From contig NZ_BBQH01000021.1 of the NCBI RefSeq assembly GCF_018397995.1, forward strand, positions 92,625 to 150,525: a DNA stretch of 57,901 nt. The letters are read 5' to 3'. Below are positions 43,499 to 52,523 of the stretch, piece by piece (position 1 is the stretch's first letter; every line of letters begins with the position of its first letter). The notes under the pieces are model-generated. The model made no database searches. It was not told where the DNA came from and worked only from the letters and a program-made list of their open reading frames with translations. This DNA comes from Rhizomonospora bruguierae (GTDB taxonomy: Bacteria > Actinomycetota > Actinomycetes > Mycobacteriales > Micromonosporaceae). A program made the position numbers and the translations under genes.

Positions 43499-44962
43499 TC
43501 AGCCGGGGGTGGGGTTGGCGAGCAGGCCGGAGAGCAGGGTGGCCATCGGGGCCGCCTCGGAGATCTTCCGGTTGACCAAAGCCAGGTCGAGGATGATCGT
43601 GTCGTCGTCGTCCGGTTCGTCCATCGTGGAGACGAGTTCGCGGACCCGGCCGTCCAGCTCGCCCGGGTCCAGGCCGAGCAGCGGGAAGACCTCGCCGAGG
43701 ATGCGCTGTTCGGCCGGGGTGAGCGTGCCGTCGGCGCCGGCGACCGCGATGAGCAGGTCCGCGGCGGCGGCCCGCTGGGCGTGCGGCACCTGGGCGAACT
43801 GGCGGTGGGCGTCCACCAGCGCGGTGCGGCGCGGGCGGGCGGGGACGGCAGCCAGTTCGTCCCGCTGGTCGGGGCCGAGTTGGAGCGCGTCGGCGACCTG
43901 CTCGCGCAGGGTGGCGTCGGACCAGCGCCCACCGGCCGGCGCGACGATGGCGGCCAGGTGCAGCAGGGCGATGGCGCTGGCCATGGTGGATTCGCGCCGC
44001 TCGCGCTCGACCTCCAGGTCGTCCTGGACGAGGGCGGCGATGGCGTGCAGTTGGCGGACCGGGGCGACCATGCGGCGGATGTCCGGTACCCGGGTGTGCA
44101 CCCGCAGGGAGCGCCCGGCGAAGCCGGGGCTGGCCGGCTGGTAGGTGAGGGTGAGGTCGTCGTTGGCGGCGAGCGGCAGGGTCATGCCGCCGTCCGGGAA
44201 GGACTCGGTGTACAGCGCGACGAACGCCGCCCGGAACTCGTCGGGGTGCTCGGTGGCGGTCTCCCGCCAACCGCGGTCCGGGTGGTGGGCGTGCCAGGCG
44301 TACGCCCAGCGGGCGGAGAGCGGGCGGCGGGCGGCGGCGTACCGGCCGATGCCGACGCGCAGCGAGACCGGCAGGTCGCGGGTGGGGTCGGCCGGCGTGC
44401 CGGGCGGGCGCAGGTCGGGTTCGCTGACCTTGGCGAGCGTGTCCACGAGTTCCAGGAACCGGTTGGCCCGCGCGACGAGGTCCTCGTCCGCCCCGTAGGT
44501 GGCGCGCAGTCGGCGGACCTCGGCGGCGATGTGTTCGTACTCCTGGTGGCCGTCCCGGGTGGCGGCGAGGTCGACCAGGACGCGCCGTTCGAGTCCGAAG
44601 AAGAACAGCAGGACGTGGTCGATCTCGGTGCGCCCGGTGCGCCCGCGGGCCAGCCACTCCAGGTATCCGGCGCGACCGCCGGGGGTCAGGTCTTCGTAGG
44701 ACGGGTGGCGGGTGTGCGCGGTGCCGGGCGTCTCCGGGTGGCCGAGGCTGACCGGCAGGGCCGGGTCGATCGCGGCCGGTTCGGTGGCGGTGGTGTACGC
44801 GCCGGTAAGGCCGCGCCCGACGTAGAGCAGGCCGCCGCCCACCGGGTATCCACCGATGGAGACCGGGGCGGCCCCGGCCGGTAGCCACACGGCGGCCGTG
44901 GGTCGCGCGGTGCGCGCGGGCCCGACCACGGGTCGGGCAGACGGCCCGCCGAGCGCTGTCAA
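43499..44962 (-). CDS. TerB_N/TerB_C domain protein
   Basis: 487 residues; TTG start at 44962 chosen because GGAGGAGGGG precedes it. TATTCT (44998-45003) could be its -10. The N-terminal domain (WLPAGAAPVSIGGYPVGGGL, then DLTPGGRAGYLEWLARGRT and HVLLFFFGLERRVLVD) is the TerB-N module found with helicases in stress systems. A TerB-like helical domain with acidic AVAGADGTLTPAEQRILGEV and a TerB-C end (ILDLALVNRKISEAAPMATL) follows. No helicase partner is adjacent. It is linked to tellurite/stress families only by domain, and the actual role is unknown. Confidence 0.82.
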   Translation of the reverse strand: MTALGGPSARPVVGPARTARPTAAVWLPAGAAPVSIGGYPVGGGLLYVGRGLTGAYTTATEPAAIDPALPVSLGHPETPGTAHTRHPSYEDLTPGGRAGYLEWLARGRTGRTEIDHVLLFFFGLERRVLVDLAATRDGHQEYEHIAAEVRRLRATYGADEDLVARANRFLELVDTLAKVSEPDLRPPGTPADPTRDLPVSLRVGIGRYAAARRPLSARWAYAWHAHHPDRGWRETATEHPDEFRAAFVALYTESFPDGGMTLPLAANDDLTLTYQPASPGFAGRSLRVHTRVPDIRRMVAPVRQLHAIAALVQDDLEVERERRESTMASAIALLHLAAIVAPAGGRWSDATLREQVADALQLGPDQRDELAAVPARPRRTALVDAHRQFAQVPHAQRAAAADLLIAVAGADGTLTPAEQRILGEVFPLLGLDPGELDGRVRELVSTMDEPDDDDTIILDLALVNRKISEAAPMATLLSGLLANPTPG

Positions 44963-45120
44963 GGTGGGCCCCCTCCTCCATCGCGCCGGAGCGATTCAGA
45001 ATAGGCAACGCCGCGGCCGGCGCGGCATCGACCTCCCGGTGGATCCATTCTGCCGAATTATCCGCGGCGGGACGGTCCCGGGTGCGCGGCCCCGGCCACC
45101 AGCGGATACAGAGCAATCGA

Positions 45121-45175
45121 TTGACACCCCGGAAACGCCCTGGCAACATCCGAGGGACCATTGGGAGCGCTCCCA
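45121..45175 (+). promoter_or_regulatory. GH9 promoter with perfect CebR box
   Basis: TTGACA (45121-45126) and CAACAT (45144-45149) are spaced by 17 bp. The perfect palindrome TGGGAGCGCTCCCA (45162-45175) is the known CebR/CelR operator of actinomycetes, which is released by cellobiose. It lies about 50 bp upstream of the cellulase start, placing this gene under cellobiose control. Confidence 0.85.
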
Positions 45176-45223
45176 GTGGTGGCTTTCGATGATCCCCATC
45201 CTGCCCCATCGGAAGGACCCCCC

Positions 45224-48200
45224 TTGAAACGATCGACCGGACGGCGCGCACTGCTCAGCGGTGCGGCTGCGTTCGCCCTTGTCCTGGCCGGTGCCACCGC
45301 CCTCCCGGCGCACGCCGAGACCACCGAACTGATCGGGAACGGCACGTTCGACAGCGGAACCGCGCCCTGGTGGTCCACGGCGAACGCGCCACTGCGCGCG
45401 GACGCCGGCCGGCTCTGCGTCGACGTGCCCGCCGGCGCGGCCAACCCGTGGGACGTGAGCCTCGGACACAACGACATCCCGCTGGTCAACGGCGCCGCGT
45501 ACCGGCTGACGTTCAGCGCGTCCGCCAGCGCTCCGGTGACCGTCAAGGCGAACGTGCAGCTCAACGAGGACCCGTACACCACGGTGCTGGGCCGGGACGT
45601 GGCGCTGACCGCCGAGGCGAAGACCTTCACGTACGACTTCACCGGCAGCCTCGACTCGACCAACGGCACGTTCACCCTCCAGCTCGGCGGCAGCGCCGAG
45701 CCGTGGACCTTCTGCCTGGACGACGTCTCGCTGACCAGCGACGCCGCGCCCCCCGCCGGCGGCGGCGCCGAGCAGGTTCAGAACGGCGACTTCGGCAACG
45801 GCGACGCCGGCTGGTACAACTACGGCACCACGTCGACCGCCGTCGTCAACGGCGAACTCTGCTCGCAGGTACCCGCGGGCCTGGAGAACCCGTGGGACGC
45901 GGGCGTCGGGCAGAACGGCGTGACCCTGAAGGCCGGCGCCGAGTACCGGTTCTCGTTCGACGCGACCGCGACGCCCGGCGCCACCGTGCGGGCCGCCGTG
46001 CAGCTCGGCGCGGAGCCGTTCACCAGCTACTTCTCCCGGGACCTCGCGCTGACCGCCACCGCGCAGCACCTGGAGTTCACCCTCACCGCCACCGAGGACA
46101 CCACGGCGGCGCAGGTGGCGTTCCAGGTCGGCGCCAACGCGAACGCGTACCGGCTGTGCCTGGACAACGTGTCGCTGATCGGCGGCGACGCCAAGCCGCC
46201 GTACGAGCCGGACACCGGCTCCCGGGTCCGGGTGAACCAGGTGGGTTACCTGCCGGCCGGGCCGAAGGACGCGACCGTCGTGACCGAGGCGACCGACCCG
46301 CTGGCGTGGCAGCTCAAGAACGCCGCCGGCGCGGTCGTGGCCAGCGGCAAGGCGACCCCGCGCGGGGTGGACGCGGCCTCCGGGCAGAACGTGCAGACGA
46401 TCGACTTCTCGGCGTACCGGACCGCCGGCACCGGGTACACGCTGGTGGCCGACGGCGAGACGAGCTACCCGTTCGACATCTCCACCACCGTCTACAAGCA
46501 ACTGCGCGCCGACTCGCTCCAGTTCTTCTACCTCCAGCGCAGCGGCATCGCGATCGACGGCGCGCTGGTCGGCGAGCAGTACGCCCGCCCGGCCGGGCAC
46601 CTCAACGCGGCGCCGAACCAGGGTGACAAGAACGTGCCCTGCCAGCCCGGCGTCTGCGACTACCGGCTGGACGCGCAGGGCGGCTGGTACGACGCGGGCG
46701 ACCACGGCAAGTACGTGGTCAACGGCGGCATCGCCACGTACCAGTTGCTGAGCGCGTTCGAGCGGACCAAGAACGCGTACGCCGTGGCGCCCGGCGCGCT
46801 GGGCGACTCCACGCTGCGGGTGCCCGAGCGCGGCAACGGCACGCCGGACATCCTGGACGAGGCGCGCTGGGAGCTGGAGTTCCTGCTGCGCATGCAGGTG
46901 CCGGCCGGCAAGCCGTTCGCCGGCATGGCGCACCACAAGCTGCACGACCAGAACTGGACCGGCCTGCCACTCCAGCCGCAGGACGACCCGCAGCCGCGCG
47001 AGCTGCACCCGGTCTCCACCGCCGCGACGCTGAACCTGGCGGCCACGGCGGCGCAGGGCGCCCGGCTGTTCGCCCCGTACGACGCGGCGTTCGCGGCCCG
47101 GGCGCTGGCCGCGGCCAAGACCGCGTACGCGGCGGCCAAGGCCAACCCGAACCGGATCGCCAGCGACTCGGACGGCAACGGCGGCGGCGCCTACGGCGAC
47201 CGGGACGTCAGCGACGAGTTCTACTGGGCCGCCGCCGAGCTGTACCTGACCACCGGCGAGGCGGCGTACCTGACCGACGTGACGGCGTCCCCGCACCACA
47301 CCGGCGCCGTGTTCACCTCGGCCGGCTTCGGCTGGGGCGGCGTGGCGGCGCTGGGCCGCCTGGACCTGGCGACCGTGCCGAGCCTGCTGCCGGCCGCCGA
47401 GAAGAAGCGGATCCGGGACTCGGTGGTGGCCGCCGCCGACGCCTACCTGGCGACCGCGGACGGGCAGGCGTACGGGCTGCCCATGCCGGGCGACACGGGC
47501 CACTACTTCTGGGGCGCGAACAGCAACATCGCCAACAACAACGTGGTGCTCGCGACCGCGTTCGACCTGACCGGGGCGGCCAAGTACCGGGACGGCGCGA
47601 TCCGGGGGATGGACTACCTCTTCGGGCGCAACGCGCTGAACAACTCGTACGTGACCGGCTGGGGCGACAAGTTCTCCCAGAACCAGCACACCCGGATCTT
47701 CGGGCACCAGCTGGACCCGGCGCTGCCGCACCCGCCGGCCGGCTCGATCGCGGGCGGCGCCAACGCCGGCCTGGACGACCCGTTCGCCAAGGCGCTGCTG
47801 GCCGGCTGCAAGCCGATGTTCTGCTACGTGGACGACATCGAGTCGTACGCGACCAACGAGGTGGCGATCAACTGGAACTCGGCGCTGGCCTGGATGGCCT
47901 CGTTCCTCGCCGACCAGGGTGCGGTGTCGGCGACACCGACCGTCTCCTGCAAGGTCGACTACGTGACGCACGGTGACTGGACGACCGGCTTCACGTCCCA
48001 GGCGACGGTCACCAACACCGGCCGCTCGGCGATCGACGGCTGGTCCGTGACGTGGTCCTTCCTGGGCGGGCAGAAGATCGACGAGATCTGGCTGGCGACC
48101 GCCGACCAGTCCGGGGCGACCGTCACCGCGAAGAACGTGAGCAGCAACCGGCGCATCGAGCCGGGTGCCACGGTCACGTTCGGGTTCACCGCGACCAGCC

Positions 48201-48259
48201 CGGGCGGGGCGAACCCCGACCCGACCCTGTTCACGCTGAACGGAGCGCGCTGCTCCTAG
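45224..48259 (+). CDS. secreted multidomain GH9 cellulase
   Basis: 1011 residues; TTG 45224 chosen because GGAAGGA precedes it and a signal peptide with [17 protein letters not shown] follows. Two CBM4/9-type modules ([15 protein letters not shown] and [18 protein letters not shown]) are followed by the CelD_N Ig-like domain ([13 protein letters not shown]) and the GH9 catalytic domain. The latter has [17 protein letters not shown] with catalytic Asp residues, the middle [11 protein letters not shown], and the catalytic Glu in [21 protein letters not shown]-terminal CBM2 domain ([28 protein letters not shown]-like) completes it. It degrades cellulose as an endo-/processive glucanase and is controlled by the CebR box. 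Confidence 0.95.
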   Translation: MKRSTGRRALLSGAAAFALVLAGATALPAHAETTELIGNGTFDSGTAPWWSTANAPLRADAGRLCVDVPAGAANPWDVSLGHNDIPLVNGAAYRLTFSASASAPVTVKANVQLNEDPYTTVLGRDVALTAEAKTFTYDFTGSLDSTNGTFTLQLGGSAEPWTFCLDDVSLTSDAAPPAGGGAEQVQNGDFGNGDAGWYNYGTTSTAVVNGELCSQVPAGLENPWDAGVGQNGVTLKAGAEYRFSFDATATPGATVRAAVQLGAEPFTSYFSRDLALTATAQHLEFTLTATEDTTAAQVAFQVGANANAYRLCLDNVSLIGGDAKPPYEPDTGSRVRVNQVGYLPAGPKDATVVTEATDPLAWQLKNAAGAVVASGKATPRGVDAASGQNVQTIDFSAYRTAGTGYTLVADGETSYPFDISTTVYKQLRADSLQFFYLQRSGIAIDGALVGEQYARPAGHLNAAPNQGDKNVPCQPGVCDYRLDAQGGWYDAGDHGKYVVNGGIATYQLLSAFERTKNAYAVAPGALGDSTLRVPERGNGTPDILDEARWELEFLLRMQVPAGKPFAGMAHHKLHDQNWTGLPLQPQDDPQPRELHPVSTAATLNLAATAAQGARLFAPYDAAFAARALAAAKTAYAAAKANPNRIASDSDGNGGGAYGDRDVSDEFYWAAAELYLTTGEAAYLTDVTASPHHTGAVFTSAGFGWGGVAALGRLDLATVPSLLPAAEKKRIRDSVVAAADAYLATADGQAYGLPMPGDTGHYFWGANSNIANNNVVLATAFDLTGAAKYRDGAIRGMDYLFGRNALNNSYVTGWGDKFSQNQHTRIFGHQLDPALPHPPAGSIAGGANAGLDDPFAKALLAGCKPMFCYVDDIESYATNEVAINWNSALAWMASFLADQGAVSATPTVSCKVDYVTHGDWTTGFTSQATVTNTGRSAIDGWSVTWSFLGGQKIDEIWLATADQSGATVTAKNVSSNRRIEPGATVTFGFTATSPGGANPDPTLFTLNGARCS

Positions 48260-48266
48260 GGGAGCT

Positions 48267-48309
48267 CGGGGTGGTGCGGCGCCGTCCTTGAGACCGCCGC
48301 ACCGCCCCG
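48267..48309 (+). terminator. terminator after the GH9 gene
   Basis: CGGGG plus GGTGCGGCG (48267-48281) pairs with CGCCGCACC plus CCCCG (48295-48309), with one mismatched pair and a 13-nt loop. Confidence 0.75.
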
Positions 48310-48337
48310 GTTCGACCCCCTGCCCCGGCACCGGCGG

Positions 48338-48343
48338 TAGCCT
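48338..48343 (+). promoter_or_regulatory. -10 box TAGCCT of leaderless M50-peptidase mRNA
   Basis: TAGCCT lies 8 nt before the GTG at 48352 and there is no Shine-Dalgarno. It follows the GH9 terminator. Confidence 0.45.
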
Positions 48344-48351
48344 GTGCGGCT

Positions 48352-49104
48352 GTGTCGATCGACAACCTCGGTGACCTGTGGGCACACCTCTCCGGCGCCC
48401 AGCCCGACCCGCCGGCGCTGATCATCGCGGCGACCGCGCTGGTCGCGTTGCTGGTGGTGGGGGTGCGCGACGTCTGGCGGGTGGCCCGCAACGCGATCAC
48501 GATCGCCCACGAGGGCGGGCACGCGCTGGCCGCCGTCCTCACCGGACGCAAGCTGACCGGCGTCCGGCTGCACTCGGACACCTCGGGGCTGACCCTCTCG
48601 CGCGGTCGACCGAGCGGTCCGGGCATGGCGTTCACGCTGCTGGCCGGGTACGTGGCGCCGTCACTGCTGGGGCTGTTCGGCGCCTGGCTGCTCGCCGGGG
48701 GCCGGATCACCCTGCTGCTCTGGCTGGCCGTGGCGCTGCTGCTGGCCATGCTCGTGATGATCCGCAACGGCTACGGGATCGTCGCCGTGCTGGCCACCGG
48801 CGCCGCCGTGTTCGGCGTCTCCTGGTTCGCCTCCCCGCAGGTGCAGGCGATCTTCGCGTACGCGGGGGTGTGGTTCCTGCTGATCGGCGGGGTGCGGCCG
48901 ATCGGGGAACTCCAGCGGCTGCGCTGGCGCGGCCGCCTGCCCGACTCGGACGCCGACCAGCTGGCCCGGGTCACCCACCTGCCGGCGATCGTCTGGGTGG
49001 CCCTGTTCGGCATCGTCACGGTGCTGGCCCTGGCCGCCGGCGGCTACCTGCTGCTGGAGCCGCTGACGAACGGTCCCCTGCCCGGCTGGCAACTCGTCCG
49101 CTGA
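48352..49104 (+). CDS. M50-type membrane metallopeptidase
   Basis: 250 residues from GTG 48352. About six membrane segments are present (IIAATALVALLVVGV, LLAGYVAPSLLGLFGAWLL, LLLWLAVALLLAMLVMI, IFAYAGVWFLLIGGV and others). The zinc motif HEGGH is near residue 53 (ITIAHEGGHALAAVLTG), and a second metal ligand is likely in NGYG or IGELQRLRW. Site-2-type proteases cleave membrane-bound substrates. This compact form, common in actinobacteria, has no known target. Confidence 0.88.
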   Translation: MSIDNLGDLWAHLSGAQPDPPALIIAATALVALLVVGVRDVWRVARNAITIAHEGGHALAAVLTGRKLTGVRLHSDTSGLTLSRGRPSGPGMAFTLLAGYVAPSLLGLFGAWLLAGGRITLLLWLAVALLLAMLVMIRNGYGIVAVLATGAAVFGVSWFASPQVQAIFAYAGVWFLLIGGVRPIGELQRLRWRGRLPDSDADQLARVTHLPAIVWVALFGIVTVLALAAGGYLLLEPLTNGPLPGWQLVR

Positions 49105-49153
49105 TCCGGGAACCCGGGCACCCCTCCCGCGCGTGTACGCGGTGGAGGTGGCC

Positions 49154-49651
49154 GTGACCGGCGTCGACGACTTCGACGAGTTCTACCGGGGCAGCCGGCA
49201 GCGGCTGCTCGGGTACGTCTACGCGCTCACCGGCGACCTGGCCGAGGCCCAGGACGCGGTGCAGGAGGCGTTCATCCGGGCGTGGCAGCGCTGGGGGACG
49301 ATCTCGCGGTACGAGGAGCCGGAGGCGTGGGTGCGGGTGGTGGCGGCGCGGGTCGCGGTCAGCCGCTGGCGCAGCGTGCGCAGCCGGGTGCGGGCGTACC
49401 TGCGGCACGGGCCGGCCGCCGACGTGGCCGGCCCGGACACGCAACTGCTCGAGGTGGTCGAGGCGCTGCGGCTGCTGCCCGACGAGCAGCGGCTGGCGAT
49501 CGCGCTGCACTATCTGATGGGCATGCCGGTCGCCGAGGTCGCCCAGCAGACCCGGGTACCGGTCGGCACGGTCAAGTCCCGGCTGGCCCGGGGCCGGCTC
49601 GCCCTCGCCGGCGTCCTCGGCCCGGAGCCGGAGGAGGCCGCCGATGCGTGA
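49154..49651 (+). CDS. SigE-family ECF RNA polymerase sigma factor
   Basis: 165 residues from GTG 49154, preceded by GGTGGAGGTGGCC; an earlier GTG at 49133 is weaker. Sigma region 2 (DFDEFYRGSRQRLLGYVYAL, then AEAQDAVQEAFIRAWQRW) and region 4 (LPDEQRLAIALHYLMGMPVAE, VPVGTVKSRLARGRLAL) are intact. It belongs to the SigE/'actinobacterial ECF' group. Its stop overlaps the start of the following membrane-protein gene by 8 nt, so the latter is probably its anti-sigma or signal partner. Confidence 0.94.
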   Translation: MTGVDDFDEFYRGSRQRLLGYVYALTGDLAEAQDAVQEAFIRAWQRWGTISRYEEPEAWVRVVAARVAVSRWRSVRSRVRAYLRHGPAADVAGPDTQLLEVVEALRLLPDEQRLAIALHYLMGMPVAEVAQQTRVPVGTVKSRLARGRLALAGVLGPEPEEAADA

Positions 49652-50468
49652 CCGGGTACCGGACGTGGTCCGCCAGCTCGCCGACGAGCTGGCCTCGGTG
49701 GACTGGCTGCCGCCGGAGGAACTGCGCCGTCGCGCCCGCCGGCGCACCCGGATCGGCATCGGCTGGGGCTCCGCCACGCTGGCCGTGCTGCTGATCGTGG
49801 CCATCGGCGGGCCGGGTCTGCGCCGCCAGACCACGGGCCCGCAGCGGTACGGCACGGCGACGGCGCCCGCCACGCTGCTGCCCGACGAGCAGGCGATACC
49901 GGGGCGGAGCCTGCTCCAGCCGGACGACATCGCCCCCGGGTACCTGGTGGATCGCACCGAACTGTGGCCGAACTCGGCCAAGGGGTGGGCGCTGGAGTGG
50001 ACCGAGTGCCCCGGCTGGGCGGCACTGTCGATCACCGGTTTCCGGCTGCACATCGCGCTGCGGCGAACCTACCTGACCGGCCCCGGCGGCGAGTCGCTCG
50101 TGCAGGATGTGCGACTGTTCCTCCCCGGCCGGGCCGAGCGGATGGTGCCCGAGGCGCAGCGGGTGGCCAACGGCTGCGGGACGTTCGACGGCCACCTGCC
50201 ACCGGACTACACGAGCGTCGGCTGGCACACGCTCGCCGTCCTGCGTACCGGGTTCGCCGGGGACGAGTCGGTGCTGATCCGGCACGGCATGCGGAGCGAG
50301 GACGCCAACGGCATGCCCACCGGCCCGGAGACGGTTCGGCTGTACGCCGTCGTGCGCCGGGGGGACCTGGTCGCGTCCCTCGACCTGCCCGGCTCGTTGG
50401 AGGACCGGGCGGTCGCCATCACCCGCACAGCCGTCACCCGGATGTGCGCGGAGGCGACCGGCTGCTGA
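49644..50468 (+). CDS. membrane-anchored protein paired with the sigma factor
   Basis: 274 residues from ATG 49644, overlapping the sigma stop. A short cytoplasmic N-terminus (VRQLADELASVDWLPPEELRR) is followed by one membrane helix (GWGSATLAVLLIVAIGGPG) and an extracytoplasmic domain of about 210 residues (LLQPDDIAPGYLVDRTELWP, AEATGC end). The N-terminus could bind the sigma factor, but no zinc-binding anti-sigma motif is present. Function is assigned from gene order only. Confidence 0.75.
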   Translation: MRDRVPDVVRQLADELASVDWLPPEELRRRARRRTRIGIGWGSATLAVLLIVAIGGPGLRRQTTGPQRYGTATAPATLLPDEQAIPGRSLLQPDDIAPGYLVDRTELWPNSAKGWALEWTECPGWAALSITGFRLHIALRRTYLTGPGGESLVQDVRLFLPGRAERMVPEAQRVANGCGTFDGHLPPDYTSVGWHTLAVLRTGFAGDESVLIRHGMRSEDANGMPTGPETVRLYAVVRRGDLVASLDLPGSLEDRAVAITRTAVTRMCAEATGC

Positions 50469-50551
50469 CGCCGGACCGGGCCCGGTTGGCCGGGGCCCGG
50501 CCCGGAGTTCGCCGCTGTAACCCGTCACGTCCGCTCCCACGGCGGCCTTGT

Positions 50552-51439
50552 TCAACTGAGCCATTCGGGTGCGTCGGGGTTTCCCAGGTGGGTGGTGCGT
50601 CGTGTCAGTGCTCGGCGTATTTCGTCGAGTACGGCTGGGAAGTCTTGGCGGATTCGTTCTCGTGGTGCGTGTATCACTATCCATCCGGCGAAGGTCAGTA
50701 GGGTTGTGTTTCGGGTGTTGAATTCGAGTGTGACTCGTTGTTGTGGCCAGGCTATTTCTGTGACTATTTCGGGTTCGGTGTGGTGTAGTGGGTGGCGTAG
50801 TTGTGGTTGTGGGAGGCCGGCCAGGATCAGTCGGGTGCGGAGGGATGATACGAATTGGTCGATGGGGATGCCGTCGGCGATCTGGAACACGAGGCGGCCC
50901 CGTCGGCTGCCGCGTTTGCGTTGGTGTTTGGTGAGTATGTGGTCTAGGTCGTGGTGGGTGACGAGTCCTTGGCGGAGCATGGTGTCCACGATGGCTACCG
51001 CGTTGGTGGTGGGTAGCCAGGTGGCTATGTCCCAGGCGGTGCGTGCGGCGGTCGTGTGTGGTGGGTCGCTGTTGGGGTGGGTGTCGTCGGGGTGTAGTTG
51101 TCTGATGTGTACGCGGACGTGGCGTTGCTGGCTGATTCGGACCTGTGGGGGTGCGATGACGTGGACCGGGTCGCTGAATGAGGCGGCGTTTTCGATGCCG
51201 AGCAGCGCGGCTGCGGAGGGTCCGGCGATCAGGGTGCCTTTGGGTAGGCGTAGGGCGGCGGCTTGGCACATGAGTTTGTGGTCGCGGGGTAGGCGTGCGT
51301 CGGCGTACACGTCTTGGAGTAGGCGTATCCATGCTTGGCTGCGTAGTTGGTGCTCGGTCAGGAGGCCGTGGCGGGTCGCGTCGCTGCCGTGGAATACCTG
51401 CCATTGAAGGGCGGGTGGGCGGTAGGGTTGTGGGGGCAT
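50552..51439 (-). CDS. AbiEi/DUF559-like protein (type IV TA antitoxin-like)
   Basis: 295 residues from ATG 51439. The N-terminus (LLTEHQLRSQAWIRLLQDVYADAR, then AAALRLPKGTLIAGPSAAAL) has the winged-helix and 'A-A-A-L-R-L' pattern of AbiEi-like proteins. The C-terminal part (VTLEFNTRNTTLLTFAGWIVIH) recalls the Vsr-like DUF559 region with a conserved Glu and late GW. Frequent A-ending codons (CAA, GTA, TCA) and lower GC mark it as acquired. No AbiEii toxin gene is adjacent. It opens the lower-GC accessory segment. Confidence 0.65.
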   Translation of the reverse strand: MPPQPYRPPALQWQVFHGSDATRHGLLTEHQLRSQAWIRLLQDVYADARLPRDHKLMCQAAALRLPKGTLIAGPSAAALLGIENAASFSDPVHVIAPPQVRISQQRHVRVHIRQLHPDDTHPNSDPPHTTAARTAWDIATWLPTTNAVAIVDTMLRQGLVTHHDLDHILTKHQRKRGSRRGRLVFQIADGIPIDQFVSSLRTRLILAGLPQPQLRHPLHHTEPEIVTEIAWPQQRVTLEFNTRNTTLLTFAGWIVIHAPRERIRQDFPAVLDEIRRALTRRTTHLGNPDAPEWLS

Positions 51440-51618
51440 CAAGGGGCTCCACGAGAATTGGAAAGGGAAGCGGGAGGGGGTGCGTGGTGTGGTGTTACGG
51501 ATGTGCCGCTATAGCTCCTGTTTGGTGTCCGGTATGAGTGGGTGGGCGCGGCCACAGGTATTTCGGTTGTCGTATTCGCGGTGGGCGCGAGCCGGCGACG
51601 ATCGGGGGGTTGACGCTG

Positions 51619-51651
51619 GCCAGGCTCGGCTCCGGTGGAGTCGAGCCTGGC
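51619..51651 (-). terminator. terminator between the methyltransferase and AbiEi-like genes
   Basis: GCCAGGCTCG (51619-51628) and CTCC (51630-51633) pair with GGAG (51637-51640) and CGAGCCTGGC (51642-51651), with one mismatch and a 3-nt loop. It lies 30 bp after the methyltransferase stop. A smaller 6-bp hairpin spans 51666-51686. The remaining gap to 51439 shows no gene. Confidence 0.7.
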
Positions 51652-51680
51652 ACGGGCCGTCGGTCGGATAGTCCCTGTGT

Positions 51681-52523
51681 CTATCCGTGGCTACTCGTGG
51701 TCGGGCGTCGGGCGATGGTGGTGTGTAGGGGGTATCCGGTCAGGACGAAGTTCGGGTCGTCGAGCAGTTCCCTCACCCGTTCCAGGACCTCCGGCTCCAC
51801 CCCGCGCTCCAGCAGCTTCGGGGTGAGTTGGCGTAGGGTGCCGGCGATGAACTGAGTGCCGGGGCTGCCGCCGGGCCAGTATGAGCCGTCGATGGTGGTG
51901 GTCACGTCGGTCATGCCGAGCGCGAGTAGGGTGCCGTGGACTCGGCGGTGCCAACCACGGTCGGTGCCGCTGTCGGTGAAGGTTTGCCCGACGGCGTGTT
52001 GGTATGCGCGGTAGGTGTCGGCGTCCTGGGGTGTCGGGGCGCAGGCCACGACGCGGTCGATGTCCGCGGTGTCCATCTCCTGAATGACGATGTATCCGCC
52101 GGGGTGCAGTGCTCGCACCAGTCGGGCCAGGATCGCTTCCCGTTCGGGTAGGTGGCACAGCACGAGTCGGCCGTGGATCAGTGACCAGTCGGCGCCGGGC
52201 TGTATCCGTGGGTCGTCCCGGTCATTGAGGTCGAGCGTGGACATCTCAAGCTGGAGGTGTGGGGTGTCCAGGTGCGGGATCGGGTTGATGTCGGTGGCCA
52301 GCACCGCGCCGGTCGGGCCGACCTGATCGGCCAGTAGGCGTGCGAAGGCGCCGTTACCGGCGCCGACGCACAGGATGCGGGCACCGCGCGGGTCGATCTC
52401 GGCCACGCGTAGGAAGGATGTCCGGTCGAACAGCGTGGCCAGCAAGCGGTGATGAGTGGCGGCCAACTCGTGGTCGTTACTGAGGGCGTAGGTGTCGCCT
52501 GTGGGTGAGGTGGCGGCGATCAT
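51681..52523 (-). CDS. class I SAM-dependent methyltransferase
   Basis: 280 residues from ATG 52523, overlapping the binding-protein stop (ATGA). Motif I is ARILCVGAGNGAFARLLADQV, acidic residue after beta-2 in VLATDINPIP, then LIHGRLVLCHLPEREAIL and LHPGGYIVIQEMD. These are typical of small-molecule methyltransferases. The substrate is unknown. The tight coupling to a lipoprotein of the NMT1/ThiY-like binding family is unusual and suggests the imported ligand or its derivative could be the substrate (inference). Confidence 0.88.
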   Translation of the reverse strand: MIAATSPTGDTYALSNDHELAATHHRLLATLFDRTSFLRVAEIDPRGARILCVGAGNGAFARLLADQVGPTGAVLATDINPIPHLDTPHLQLEMSTLDLNDRDDPRIQPGADWSLIHGRLVLCHLPEREAILARLVRALHPGGYIVIQEMDTADIDRVVACAPTPQDADTYRAYQHAVGQTFTDSGTDRGWHRRVHGTLLALGMTDVTTTIDGSYWPGGSPGTQFIAGTLRQLTPKLLERGVEPEVLERVRELLDDPNFVLTGYPLHTTIARRPTTSSHG

